DNA of 64,000 nucleotides. It comes from Vigna angularis. Lineage: Eukaryota > Streptophyta > Magnoliopsida > Fabales > Fabaceae. Below are positions 13,154-25,813 of the stretch, piece after piece (position 1 is the stretch's first letter; every line of letters begins with the position of its first letter). The position numbers were made by a program, and so were the translations under genes. The notes under the pieces were generated by a model that saw only the letters and a list, made by a program, of their open reading frames with translations, was not told where the DNA came from and did no database searches. The DNA lies in contig NC_068976.1 in assembly GCF_016808095.1 (NCBI RefSeq), positions 25,328,371 through 25,392,370 on the forward strand, written 5' to 3'.

Positions 13154-16100
13154 AACAAAAATTTTCGTCCTCGAAAATTCGACATAAAAAATAAAGTTAT
13201 GATTATTTCACCTTATCTTCTAGTTTCCTTGTAAACTCATTTACTCTACTTATTTTGTGCATAAAATTTCTAGCATCTCAAATTGAAATGTACTCACGAA
13301 AAAATTAAAATCATAAACCTTCAGAACACTCTTACTTGTCACTTCTAGCCTCGTCAAAACCACCATTAAACATACCCCACTAGTCTCAAAATAATCCATT
13401 AATGTTTTAAAAGAACTCATTACTCAAACTATTAATCACAAAATTCCAGAAAACTTTTCATTCCTACTATAACCAGAAAGTGATTCTCCTTATAGATCCC
13501 TATTTAAGACTTTCATGACCTTGTAAAACTCTAAGAATCATTCTTTTTTCGTAACAACCTTCCATTATATTTTCTCAACACAATTTCTACTCCTAGAAAT
13601 CGTACACCTCTAAAAGCCACTTATGTTTACCAAAATTATACTAGATTGTTCCACCTTACCCTCTACTTCTATTCTCCGTAAAATTTATAATTACTCTGAT
13701 GATTACACGGAGTCCAAAACACTATTACTAAACAATTCATCCTTTATGTTTTTTTTTTCTTTTCTATACCCATTTAACAAGAACTTGTCCAAAAGTAATA
13801 CCTATATTGAGTATGCTTTATAACATCCATAGAAACCCTTCCACACTTAAGATCATGCATCATTTCCTTCACTCGTCCTTGATGAACTTATCTGATTCTC
13901 GGTAATATTGCCTTTACCCTTAACTACAACAGTCAACTCACAATTCTTGAAAACCATAAACTTCTAAAAACATATTGGAACATGACCAAACCATCCTTTC
14001 GATCATACCCTAAACTACAATATCTATCCTTCACTTGCATTGGTCAGATATCCCTAAAATACTGATCCTCATCCTTTATTTAACCCACACTAAATGTTGA
14101 ACCACTATTTTTTTTTTCACCTGATAAACACTTCTGAAATACTGACAAAACTAGAATAATCAAGCTTCTTTCAAGATTATACTCCAAATTACCTCAACCT
14201 TCATCTAATTGTTTTCCTAGCAAACATTACTAGCCTAAGTTAAAACATTCTCCAAGAATTAACTTATAAACTCTAAATCTTAGGAATATAAACCTTGTCC
14301 TCAAAATACCTTCCCACATCCTAACCTAACATGAATCCACAAACTTAACGTTGTCTCTAACCCAGTACCTAACAACTGCGTATCTTTGATAAGACTCAGC
14401 AGATCACTCAATCAACAATGTTATAAATTCTAAAACCACTTATTTTAATCTTAATAAGGCCGAATTTAAAACTAACTAGCTTCCATATCAGCACTGCACC
14501 TACTCATTTAAATAAACCACTTATGCCACATAAGTTAAATCCATCCTATGACATTAAAATATAGTTTAATGGTTAAACTAATTAATCCTCTAATACTTGA
14601 AATAACTCCTACAGATATAAAGAATTTATGGGTAATCAAAACATGTCATAGCACAAAACCATTGTGCCAAGTATCCCTTCCCACCACTCTATTCAAGAGC
14701 TTTTTCAGGCAAGTACACTCTCCAAACCATTTAACCACCATGTTACTTCCTACCACTCTTCTAGAGATTATCAGGGCAATTGCCACCACTTAAAGAGCTT
14801 ATTAAGGCAATCAACCACAACGCAACCTTAATTATAACATGCTTCCCGATATCAAAACCATATCCCCAGGATATTTAGTGTTAACCAAATCTCAAATTTT
14901 TATCTTATGCGAACTAAAAGTAAATATAAATAAGTTCACTCACACACATCATTGGTCAGAGATCAAGGTGCGACATATAAATCTTTACCTATCCTTTACA
15001 TCACCATTGAGGTTTGAGTACTACCATATAACTATACCTGATGAAAATTGCTCCAATCACAACCTACAACTTCTTAATTATTCCAAATTCCCAATCGCAT
15101 TAGTATTGCAACTCTCTTTTTTTATCTATTTCCAAACTCTTCTTCTTCCTTATCTTGCCATGTTCATAATATTAATTCAACTTACACTACCTCTACTAAC
15201 TTTAATATTCCAAAATCAATAAGATTTTCAACCATAAATCATGACTCTTTAATCCTCCCATAAAAATACCAAAACTTTGCATAAGTTGAAAGCCAAAATT
15301 TTCGTACCTGGATTTTCTCTACCACTCATCATACCAAAATCACATACTCTCAAATTTTATCTCTAATACATTTACTGGAAAAATCTAACCATCTCTTTTT
15401 GATCATCCATTTAGCTTAGAATTCATTCAATACTTCATTCTTCTCTAAAGACCTCGTGTTCTCTTAACTTACAAATTTCTCCTCCTATTAAACTTTCTCT
15501 CAATCCTCTTTATGCCTTATACCACTTCTCTTCTACTCTTCTTCGTCTAATATTTGATTTATCCTTAATCTACTTTAGTATTCCTATCCCTTTTTATTTT
15601 AAACTTTATCTTCAAATCTTCCACCATTTTCTTTCTTCAGATTCCAACCATCACTGATACATCGATCCATGTTACCAATCTCACACAATGCCACTCTGTT
15701 TCTCACCAACACTTCCCTCTCTTCTGACTTCTAACATTACTGATATACTAAACCAAACTGATTTCTCAAACCTTGCTACATTCATGCTTATCCAAAGCTT
15801 CTCTTAATCTAGCCTTTGAACTTAACTCCTTTTTGTGAAACGTAAGATATCTAATCTCCTGATTTTGTCCTGCAAACATCTTAAAACATAACTTCTAAAC
15901 ACCAACATCTTCACTTCTCCTTTGAAACTCAAATTCTAGTATTATATCTCCCTATGAAGGCTTTAACTAATTCTAATATCTTTCATAAACCTTGAGAATT
16001 AAGAAAGGAAAATCATCTCTCGTAAAAGTCATGAGTAGTTAGACACAATACTCTACTATCTAGACTTGGAGAAAATGGTAAGTATACCATTTAGACTCAA

Positions 16101-16158
16101 TTCTTCATAGAGAAGACACGACAGACCCACGACACAAAGGTCATCCTAAGGACGAACT
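13154..16158 (-). other. Internal region of family V, non-coding
   Basis: About 3 kb with no frame resembling gag, protease, RT, RNase H or integrase on either strand. The longest open frames (14548-14793, 14839-15222) are antisense to the element and show no domain. A degenerate repeat around CACCACT...GAGCTT...CAGGCAA appears three times between about 14670 and 14815. Confidence 0.75.
13160..13179 (-). other. Hairpin upstream of the family V polypurine tract
   Basis: AATTTTCG-AGGA-CGAAAATT on the minus strand is a perfect 8-bp stem with a 4-nt loop. The same 20 bases occur at the matching position in units H (51005-51024) and G (54394-54413). Confidence 0.75.
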
Positions 16159-16170
16159 GCTCTGATACCA
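16159..16170 (-). other. Primer binding site, initiator Met-tRNA type
   Basis: TGGTATCAGAGC on the minus strand, 4 bp from the LTR end, complementary to the 3' end of plant initiator tRNA-Met. It sets the element orientation as minus. Confidence 0.9.
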
Positions 16171-16174
16171 TTAA

Positions 16175-18357
16175 TGTAACATCCCAAATTCTCACATTAA
16201 TGTAACATCCCAACTTTTCACATTAATGTAACATCCCAAATTTTCACACTTGATAATTAACATTACATTTACGGTAACATTCCGTAATCTCACCCTTTAA
16301 AATTTTCTAGTTGATATAAGTCTATACATGTAAAAAGATTCTAATTATAGTTCTTCTACTCCTCCCTTTCCTTGGTACTATGTGAGGCGACATTCCTTCA
16401 TCTGCTCCCGTATAACGAATTATACGATCATCGCACATACCCAAACACAAAACACAAACAAGTAGGGTGAGCTAACATGCAACAAATCATTTATAAGACA
16501 TGCATAATTACTTCGATACAAACATCATATAATAATTATGTCAAACACCCTCATACCATCGTACCACAATTCCTATTAGACACTCGTCCCACAATACCCA
16601 ATAAATACCATAATACTCAATAGACATTCATTCCATAATACCCAATAAACACTCATCCCACAATACCCAATAAACACTTATTCCACAATACCCAATAAAC
16701 ACTCATCCCACAATACCCAAATAAACACTCATTCCACAATACCCAATAGGCACTTATCCCCACGATATTCAATAGGCACTTATCCCAACGATATGTTGAT
16801 GAGCGATACAACGGAAGGTTTTTCACTTGTGATGTCATTCTTAGTCCCCTCACTATGTCCAAAACCGGCACATAGACCAGGACATTCTGCCCTCCATACC
16901 ATTCATAAGGTTAGTCCCCTCACTATGTCCTAAACCGGCACATAGACCAGGACATTCTGCCCTCCATACCATTCACAAGGTTAGTCCCCTCACTATGTCC
17001 TAAACCGGCACATAGACCAGGACATTCTGCCCTCCATACCATTCACAAGGTTAGTCCCCTCACTATGTCCTAAACCGGCACATAGACCAGGACCTCCTGC
17101 CCCTCTCACCACATAATTCATCATTCTCTACTTGAGACTGAATGATTATTAGAGTATCAGGATAACCTCCAACTTCATGACCCTCAACATCAACATATAC
17201 GCACATACCATGACATTACAGAATCTCTCCACGAAACTCATACCATGCTCACATTCCTTAACTCATATTATACCATTACGAAATCTACCCATAATCCTCA
17301 TACACATACCATGACATTACAGAATCTCTCCGCGATACTCATACCATACTCACATTCCTCGACTCATATTATACCCTTACGACATTTCCCCGTAATACTC
17401 ATACATGTTTAGATGCATAAATTCAAATCAAATAAACTTTAATCATTTCAGAAATCATACAAACTGAATATATTCCAACAAGATATATTACATGATAATT
17501 TAACAGTACATAATCTGTACACAAGATTTAAGTTAAAAACCTGTCGAGTAGACTTCCAGGAAAGAGAGGTGCGTCACAATGGACAACTTAAGTACCAAGT
17601 CTTTCCTTAGCCAAAGTGTTCCTCAACTAGTTTTTAACAAATTTCTTATTAACAGATTCAAAACAACAACATATAATATTTACACCGAATATCAATATAG
17701 ATAAACATACAGTAAGCATTAACAATATTCATACATAATTTCAAGACATGAATAGTAATAAAACAGTACTAAATCATAATATAAAAGCTTAGAAAGATTA
17801 GCTCCCCTACCTCTATTCCAGACTTAATCTCCTGCTCCGAATTTGTTTCCCCCGAAACCCTTCAGAACCTCTACTCTTCTTGCAACTAAAAATTTCTCCC
17901 TAACTCTTTCTTCTCTATTTCTCAAGCTCTCACTTGATTCCTCTTTTCTTGGTGCAAAATACCCTTCCCTCCCATGGCTATTTATAGTAAAAAAAAAATT
18001 TACTATTCATTAATATTTTAATATTATTTATTATTTTAATATTATTTAAAAATAATATTTCAATCATTTTCTCACCAAATCTGATCCTAATTTCTACCTA
18101 CTACTTTCTTCCATGCTAAGAAATCTTAATGCTGAAAATTTATTTTTACTATTTACTATTTACTTTTTACTATTTACTATTTACTTTTTACTATTCAATT
18201 TAAAAAAAATTACTAAATAAGTTACCAAAAATTTGAACCTCTCCTTCTAAAATTACTATAATTTTATATCCAAAATTTACAATTTTCTATCCATTAAAAT
18301 TATTATTACTAATAAAATACTAAAATTTACTACTATATATTTTTCATGGGTCTTACA
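16175..18357 (-). repeat. Family V LTR (upstream LTR in element sense)
   Basis: Near-identical copy of 10967-13142 with the same three terminal 26-bp units, minisatellite, four 70-bp repeats and TATA region. The differences seen are a C/T in the AAATTTCTC(C/T)CTAAC stretch, an A/T near 18210, and one extra TTTACTA-type unit. Confidence 0.93.
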
Positions 18358-18722
18358 CGAAGCATGAGAATTAATTATATATAATTCGTTAGTAATAAAA
18401 ATATATAAATCCCATTAATTATTATACTTTTTTATTTAAAATTACTAATTTTCTTATTTTATTAATATATAATAAGTGTATATATAACTATTTATTTGCG
18501 TATATTGCTTATAAAATCAAATTTATTGACTTGAATTGATTTGAAGAGATGGTATCCTATAAGTTAGAATGCGATTAGTTGCGTAGAAGACGGGTTGTCG
18601 ACCATATTTTCCATGAGGCTGGTCTTCGGCTGCTACACTACGTGTGTTAACGTTTTCTGTTTAAATTCCATAATAAATCAAACTTGTTAGGATGACGTTT
18701 TTGAGAAATCCAAAAAAACATA
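18358..18722. repeat. Segmental duplicate B, right part
   Basis: Begins with the second CGAAG and continues the match to duplicate A from about 10031 to 10393 (GAATTAATTATA, AAATCCCATTA, GCGATTAGTTGCGTAGA, GATGACGTT). Confidence 0.85.
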
Positions 18723-18774
18723 TATAAAAAAAAAATTAATACTTTTACAAGTTAAAATTAATTTATATACAAAT

Positions 18775-19081
18775 TGTTGTAGACATAGACAAAATCACGA
18801 ACAAAAATCATTTTTTGAGAGGTGTAGATTTTATAATTCTTAAAAGTTTGTATGTAGTATTTTGCGCAAGTTTGTCAATATACAACAGCAATTTCTTAAA
18901 AAGAATTTAAAGATATCAAAATTAGTAAGAAATTTTAAAAAGAGTAAATATACTCAAAATAACAAAAAGAAAAGAAAAAAGAAAATCAAAGAGGTGTGAG
19001 AGTGAGAGATAAAAGAAAGTGTTTTCCATGTTTAAAGGAAGCAACGGAGACCTATTTATAGGTGGAGGAAGGGTTCTCAGA
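18775..19081 (-). repeat. Distal part of a copia LTR
   Basis: On the minus strand this continues the copia LTR that starts at 22804, interrupted by the solo LTR. It contains a TATA-like CCTATAAATAGG at about 19052-19063, as expected within an LTR. The LTR end at CTACAACA (18775) is a guess, because the other LTR is missing. Confidence 0.55.
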
Positions 19082-22000
19082 CGTAAGACTCATGAAAAAT
19101 ATTTCTAATAGTAAATTTTAGCAGTTTATTAGTAATAATGATTTTAATGGATAGAAGAAAATTATGGTAGAAAAATTTAAATTGTTGATATAAAATTATA
19201 GTAATTCTAGAAGGAGAGGTTCAAATTTTTGATAACTTATTTAAGATTTTTTTAAGAAAATCGAATAGTAAAAAGTAAATATTAAAAAGTGAATAGTAAA
19301 AAAAAAATAAATAAAAATTGAAAGGATAAGAATTCTTACGTAGGATGGAAGGAGTTAGGATCAGATTTGATCAAGTGGATGATTAAAATATTATTTTAAA
19401 ATAATATTAAAATAATAAATAATATAAAAAAATTATTAAATAGTAAAAATTTTTACCTATAAATAGCCATGGGAGGGAAGGATATTCTACACAAAGAGAA
19501 GAAGAATCAAGTGAGAGCTTGAGAAATAGATAAGAAAAAGTTAGGGAGAAATTTTTAGTTACAAGAAGAGTAGAGGTTCTGAAGGGTTTTTGGGGAAACA
19601 AATTCGGAGCAAGAGAAGTCTGAAATAGAGGTAGGGGAGCTAACCTTCTAAGCTTTTATATTATGATTTAGTACTGTTTTATTACTATTCATGTCTTGAA
19701 ATTCTGTGTGAATATTGTTAATGCTTACTGTATATCTATCTATATTGAATTTCTGTGTTAATATTATATGTTGTTGCTTTGAATCTGTAAATAAGAAATT
19801 TGTTAAAACTAGTTGAGGAATACTTTGGCTAAGGAAAGACTTGGTACTTAAGTTGTTCATTGTGACGCACCTCTCTTTCCTGGAAGTATACTCGACAAGT
19901 TTTTAACTTAAATCTTGTTGAACAGATTATGTACTGTTAAACTGTTGTGCAATATATCTCGTTGGAATGAATTCATGTTATTGTGGTAGATACGAAATTA
20001 TGAATTATAATTGTGATGGTAGGATAGAGGAATCTTAAAAACCGGAGTTGGTACATCCCTGATCATAGAGCAGCCCTGGTCCAATCCAATAAGTTGTGAC
20101 TAGTCATATGTACTGGCGTTTATGGTGAGTTTGATTCGTCAAACATTTGATTCTTCTCCGGTGACCATTTATGGTGATATTTTAGTATTGTTAATTTATT
20201 TTTTGATATATTAATTTTGTATGATTTCTGCGATGATTGAATTTTATTATATTGAATTTATGCATCTGAACATGATATGAGTATTATGGGGAGATTTTGT
20301 AAGGGTGTAATGTGAATTGAGGAATATGAGCATGGTATGAGTCTCGTGGAGAGATTCAGTAATGATGTGGTATTTGTGTATATGTTGATGTTGAGGGTCC
20401 TGTAGTTGGAGGTTATCCTGATACTCTAATAATCATTCAGTCTTAAGTAGAGAAGGATGAATTATGTGGTGAGAGGGGCAAAAGGTCCTGGTCTATGTGT
20501 CGGTTTTGGACATAGTGTTGAGGATTAACCTTGTGAATGGTATGGAGTATTTTGGAAGTATATTTGTAAGAAAAAGTAGAAGTCATCACAAGTGCATAAC
20601 CTCCCGTGACCGCTCATCAACGTATCATCCGGATGAGTGTCTATTGGGTATTGTGGGACGAGTGTCTAATAGGAATTGTGGTGTTTATTGGGTATTGTGG
20701 GACGAGTGTCTAATAGGAATTGTGGTATGATGGTATGAGGGTGTCTGACATAATTATTATATGATGTTTGTATCAAAGTAATTATGCATGTTTTATAAAT
20801 GATTTGTTGCATGTTAGCTCACCCTACTTGTTTGTGTTTGGGTATGTGCGATGATCGTATAATTCGTTATACGGGAGTAGATGAAGGAATGTCGTTTGAT
20901 CCAGTGCCAATGAAGAAAGAGATAGAAGAATAAATTAGAAGAATTCAAGTTATATTTATGATTTTGTAGTTGAAATCTGAGTTTAAAACATATGTATAGA
21001 TATATATCAACTATAAATTTTCAAGTGTGAGATTACAGATGTTACCGTAAATGTAATGTTACAATATATAAAGGTTTAATTGCTTGTTTTGTCCCCAGTT
21101 TGGCTGTAACGTGTCAAGTTAGTCCACAATTTTAAGAAAGTTTCAATTACGTCCAAACTTGGTTTAAAAGTGTCAATTTCGTCCAAATGTAATAAAATTT
21201 GCTTCAATCAAGTCCCTTCCGTTAAATCCACATAAACGGACGTTAATTCTTTTTCTCTCTCCTCTGTTGCTCTGCTCCTCTCCTCTGCTCCTCTGCACAA
21301 CAGCAGACCCTCTCTTTCTTTTGAATATTTGCATACACTAAATGAATAGTTATAGTGATCACAATGACAAAGTGAAGCAACGGTTATAATTTTTGTTATA
21401 GGGATGAAAATAATGCATTTGCACTAAAAGTTGTCTATCATATTCTATATGGTAGTGTCTAATTTGGTCAATCAATATTTTAAGAAAATAAAAAGGTGTA
21501 AACAAATAATCATTTCAATGAAAAGTTTGAAAGAACGAAAAACTTTTAAATAATTTTCAATATCTTTTATTTTAATAAAATTACTTTCTTTATGTTTTAA
21601 TAAATATTTTTTCGTATTTTATTTATATAAAACATACGCTTATATTTTTAAAACTTTATTTTTTACCTTTTTATATTTTTATTCAATATTATATCTTTAA
21701 ATAAAATAAGAAAAATGTGTTGTTTACTAAATATATCAGGTAGATTAATTTTATTTTTATTAAAATTATAGTTGAGACGAATGTGAATTCTAAATCTAGA
21801 GGACATATAAATGTCACACATAATATTAAAATCTTCTTTAACATCATTTTAAAGAAGGTAAATGATATTTCTGCAATTATAATTTTTAATTTAATTGGTC
21901 TATACATAACTCTCCAAACTATTTAAAACATGTTTCTATTATAATTTATAAATACAGTTTAACTAAAAAATTATTGTTTTATAATAATCAAGTTCAGTTT

Positions 22001-22520
22001 TAACTAGTAATTAAATAGTTTGTTAATAAAACTTTTCTTTTATGGAGTGGATCCTTCTCTTTTGACAGTAAATGGAGACTCTTCCATTCCAGAAATGTCA
22101 ACCATTTGATTATCTTCCTATTTTAACTAACCTCTTTATATATAACAATTACATTATATGTATCTCTTAATCTAAACTATTCATTTAAATTCAAATATTA
22201 AAATAAATTTTAGTGTATGCAAATATTCAAAAGAAAGAGAGGGTCTGCTGTTGCGCAGAGAAACAGAGCAGAGGAGCAGAGGAGAGAGAAAAAAATTAAC
22301 GTCCGTTTCTGTAGAATTAACGGAAGGGACTTGATTGATGCAAATTTTACTACGTTTGAACGAAATTGACACTTTTAAACCAAGTTTGGACGTAATTGAA
22401 ACTTTTTTAAAATGGTGGACTAACTTGACATGTTGCAGCCAAACTGGGGACAAAGCAAGCAATTAAACCATATATAAATTATGAATTATCAAGTGTGAGA
22501 TTATGGGATGTTACATCAGA
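19077..22520 (+). mobile_element. Chromovirus-type solo LTR (19082-22515) with TCAGA target duplication
   Basis: A family V-related LTR in the opposite orientation to the full element, from CGTAAGACTCATG (19082) to GGGATGTTACA (22515). It is flanked on both sides by TCAGA (19077-19081 and 22516-22520). It has no internal region, so it is the product of LTR-LTR recombination. Without the nested insertion it is about 2.03 kb. It has a CTATAAATAGCC TATA box near 19459, one terminal GGGATGTTACA unit where V has three, and the UUCG-loop hairpin at 20856-20873. It sits inside a copia LTR. Confidence 0.93.
21064..22478. mobile_element. Mutator-like foldback element (21073-22469), non-autonomous
   Basis: Terminal inverted repeats of about 265 bp (21073-21342 and 22209-22469) begin GGTTTAATTGCTTG(T/C)TTTGT and enclose an AT-rich centre of about 0.9 kb without coding capacity. 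A perfect 9-bp target duplication ATATATAAA lies at 21064-21072 and 22470-22478. Long terminal inverted repeats with a 9-bp duplication are the mark of the Mutator superfamily. The element sits inside the solo LTR, which makes it younger than that LTR. Confidence 0.92.
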
Positions 22521-22804
22521 CAGACTAAATCCTATGACATGCGGAAGACTCCTACACCTTACGGCTGAAGGCAAGCAACGACGCTCACGATACTTGCAGC
22601 TTCAACTATCTAGGTCTTGTAGAGGAGGATAGTCTACAACAAGTTTGTTGCAACGAGCTCCGCGAACAAACAAACTCAACCAATAACAAACTCGACCAAT
22701 AACAAGCTCAACCAATATAAGCTCAACCAACACAAGATCGGTCAACATAATCTTGGTCAACACGAGGTCAACCAACATAAAAAGAGACAACGAGTTTTAT
22801 AACA
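22516..22804 (-). repeat. Proximal part of the copia LTR
   Basis: Starts TGTTATAAAACTCG on the minus strand right after a purine-rich CATATGGGAGA tract. It contains four imperfect copies of TTGGTTGAGCTTGT-like units. It is interrupted at 22515 by the solo LTR and resumes at 19081. Confidence 0.7.
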
Positions 22805-24340
22805 ATCTCCCATATGTTGCAAAAAAAAAAGGAAAGAAATATTGAAAGAATAAAATCATGGATCTCATAAGATTTAATGCATAAGAATTAGTAAAGCAAG
22901 TTATATGAACCAAATACACTTGATATGTGTTAGTAGTTTATCAATCATAGTACACCTCCACAATTCTGGTTGTTATCGTTGCGCTTACTAGACCATGCAC
23001 GTGCCCAAAATTCATGAGTGCTCTAAATATCATTTCAAGATCTTATACAAGCGACCCCACTCGATACTTGTATAGGTGGTTTCATCAAGTGTATGCCACA
23101 AATCATACACCACTCGTAAGGGACGTGAAAATCATTAAAAACTTTGTTTAAACTAAAATTCTTATACCACATGGAATTTTAATTACAAAGTTTAACCTTT
23201 AAATAATGCAATCTTTAGTACTTTCACACACACACACACACACACACCATATAAATGGACATAATTGATTAAAAATCAATTTAGTGTTATCAGAATTAAC
23301 AAGTAACTTGTCTTTTAACCATATGAACCCTATTCATGGAATCTCTAATCACAAAGATTGAGTTATCATCACTTGTTTGTTTGCAAGTGAATTAAATCTC
23401 ATTCCCCTCGATGTTTCTAAAATCATACTTCTTCCTAGGGGTTTTGTTAGAGGATCTGTTAGATTTCGTTCTGACTTCACATAATCAATAGAAATATAGT
23501 TTCACCCTTTAGCAGTTGTTTCACCAAATTATGTCTTAATTGTATGTATATGTTATTTCCATTGTAATTCTTTTTTTTAGCTATAACTATTGTTAATTGA
23601 CAATCACAATGTATTGACATCAATGATATTGGTTTCATTCATAGTGGAATGTTTGTTAAAAAGTTTTTCAACCACTCAACCTCACTACCAACCATTTCGA
23701 GAGCAACAAACTCAAATTCCATGTTTGATCTTGCAATAATTGTTTGTCTGGTTAATCTCCATGTAATTACACCACCCACAAGTATGAATAATTCCTAGTG
23801 AATTTTGTCTCATTTGAATTAGATATCCAGTTAGCATCATTTTACCTTTCTAGTTAGCATCATTGCATCCTAATGTTCCTGTTTTGGATACTCGGTCTAC
23901 CTACTCAATCTATTTACTACATAAGCAATATCAGGTCTAGAAAATCTTATCAAATGTAGTAAGCTCCTAGTTATTTAGGCATACTAAGATTGAAAAATAT
24001 ATTCTCCTCTATTTTTCATTAATTTAGAGTTAGCATCATAAGGGGTACTTACTACTTTGAGGTCATCATACTCAAACTTCTTTAAGAAGTTTCTAAGTGT
24101 ATTTTTCTCAGGGTAGTAATATATTATCTTCCTTTATTATTCTAACACCTAAAATCACATTGGCTTCACCCATGTCTTTCATTTCAAATTTTGATCTTAC
24201 AAACAATTTAGTTCTAGTGACAATCTCATTGCATGTACCAAAGATTAATATGTCATCCACGTATAAACATATAATGACACAATGACAAAAATAGTTAATA
24301 TTAATGTGGGGATAGTTAATATCATTTCTATCCATACAAC
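22805..24340 (-). pseudogene. Degenerate Ty1/copia pol: RT, RNase H and 3' end
   Basis: On the minus strand a frame around 24285-24120 gives CLYVDDILIFGTCNEIV and KFEMKDMGEANVILGVRI, the YVDD catalytic motif and following segment of copia reverse transcriptase. Around 23510-23390 another frame gives VKSERNLTDPLTKPLGRSM, the typical end of copia RNase H. The stretch between carries several stops and shifts, so the gene is dead. The 5' half (gag, integrase, 5' LTR) is not found. The product would have copied element RNA into DNA. Confidence 0.87.
23225..23247. repeat. (CA)n microsatellite
   Basis: About eleven CA dinucleotides inside the decayed copia sequence. Confidence 0.95.
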
Positions 24341-24812
24341 TAGAGCTGTCAAAACGGGCCACTCGGTTCGACCCACCACGAGTTGGTTACTTAGTGAGGC
24401 AACCCAACCCGGCTCATTTATTAGCGAGCCAGAAAAATTCAAACCCGGCCCAACCCACCACGGGTTGGTGGGTAAACGGGTTGGCTCACTGGCTCACTTA
24501 ATTACAATTTTTTTAAATAATATTTTTTTACAAACTTTCTATAATTCAAATCTAAAGAAATTTCACTCCCAATATGGGTGCTTAATTAATTATGAAAATA
24601 AGGAATTTAAATAATTTTTTCAAGCAAAAAAAATAATAAATATTTTTTTATAAAATTAAAATTAAATTTTAATAAAATAACCCGCATGAGCCGGGTTGAA
24701 ATATCACCCGCATAAAAAAAATACAATTTTTTCAAACCCAACCTGACTCGAATTCATGGTAAGTCAGATTGACCCACGGATTGTGACCTATTTTAACAAC
24801 TCTACATACAAC
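24333..24812. mobile_element. hAT-type MITE (24341-24804) with 8-bp target duplication
   Basis: A 464-bp element with imperfect terminal inverted repeats starting TAGAGCTGTCAAAACGGGCC (the other end is read as TAGAGTTGTTAAAATAGGTC), flanked by perfect CATACAAC at 24333-24340 and 24805-24812. An 8-bp duplication with TAGAG-type ends fits the hAT superfamily. The body carries repeated GGGTTGG/CCAACCC words around an AT-rich centre and codes for nothing. It interrupts the copia RT region. Confidence 0.9.
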
Positions 24813-25293
24813 AATTATCATCATACCCAGATAATTTAAAATGAAGATGTATAAATGCGGGGATTTAATCATTATTGTATATACTACGTGTAAAAATAGT
24901 TATAATCTTCATTAAAATCATTAGATTTCAATAATATTTGAATAATGATAGTTTTATAACATTAGTAAATTGAATTTTTATTTAGTTGTTAAAACTCATT
25001 CTTTTATTTTCATTTAGTCTTTAAAAATAGTTATAATCTTCATTAAAAACTCATTATTGAAAATTTTAAAGAATTATTATTTATTATTTACTGCAAATAC
25101 ATAAAATATATACTGTAAAAAATATAAATATTAAAATAAAATGTAAATTTTGTATTTCTAAATTTTGTTATAAATAAAACAATAAATAAACAAATTTAAT
25201 AATTTAATATACCAACTATTCTACATAATAATTAAATATTCAAAAAAGAAACCTAAGCATCTGGAAACAAATTCACCACACAAAAATGACCGT

Positions 25294-25296
<3 letters not shown>
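24813..25296. other. Intergenic, no gene recognised
   Basis: AT-rich sequence after the hAT MITE. The copia pol frame is not recovered on this side. Confidence 0.55.

Positions 25297-25364
<68 letters not shown>
25297..25364. repeat. (AT)n microsatellite
   Basis: Uninterrupted AT dinucleotides for about 68 bp. Confidence 0.97.
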
Positions 25365-25366
<2 letters not shown>

Positions 25367-25813
25367 GCTTGCCATGGGTATACCATCTGCGTTCTTTGGG
25401 TTAGGTTTGAGGGTGTTAGCTTTCTCCATCACCACTTTTTATTCTCTCCACCTCTTTAATTTATCTTATTTCTAAAACTATTTTTCTGTTTTAACTTTTT
25501 TACTTTTTATTTTTTGAAAATTTTTAATATATTTCAAAACCCTAATTTACCTCTCATTTTCACTCTCGCGGCAGCTGCACCCCACCACCACACCACATCT
25601 TTTACTCTTCTTCTCTTCCCATCTTAGTTCAAGGTTTTCTTCTTCCTTTTCTTTCTTTTTCTTTCAACCTTCTCTTCCCCATTTCCTTTTTCCTTTACTT
25701 CTTTCCATTGTTGGTGTTGATTTGGAGGAGCGTAGATCTAGCGGTGGATCTGGTTTCTCATCTCCATCCCAAGTTAGTTTAAATTTGTATATCTGTTTAT
25801 CATGTGCGAGCCA

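Larger units (their letters stand above)
10967..18357 (-). mobile_element. Complete non-coding LTR retrotransposon, family V
   Basis: Two LTRs of 2176 and 2183 bp flank a 3.03-kb internal region, with a perfect 5-bp target duplication CGAAG at 10962-10966 and 18358-18362. On the minus strand the LTR starts TGTAAGACCC and ends GGGATGTTACA, then TTAA and the Met-tRNA primer site TGGTATCAGAGC. The polypurine tract GTTGGGGAGAA borders the other LTR. The LTRs differ by only two substitutions that I could find and a short ATTTACT-type indel, so the insertion is recent. No gag or pol frame is present. The element must therefore have been moved by another element's proteins, probably a chromovirus such as the source of unit G, which shares the 24-bp segment upstream of the tract. 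Confidence 0.93.

Noticed and set aside
14548..15222. Two plus-strand open frames inside the V element
   Set aside because: They are antisense to the element, rich in Leu/Ile/Thr from AT-rich sequence, and without any retroviral domain.
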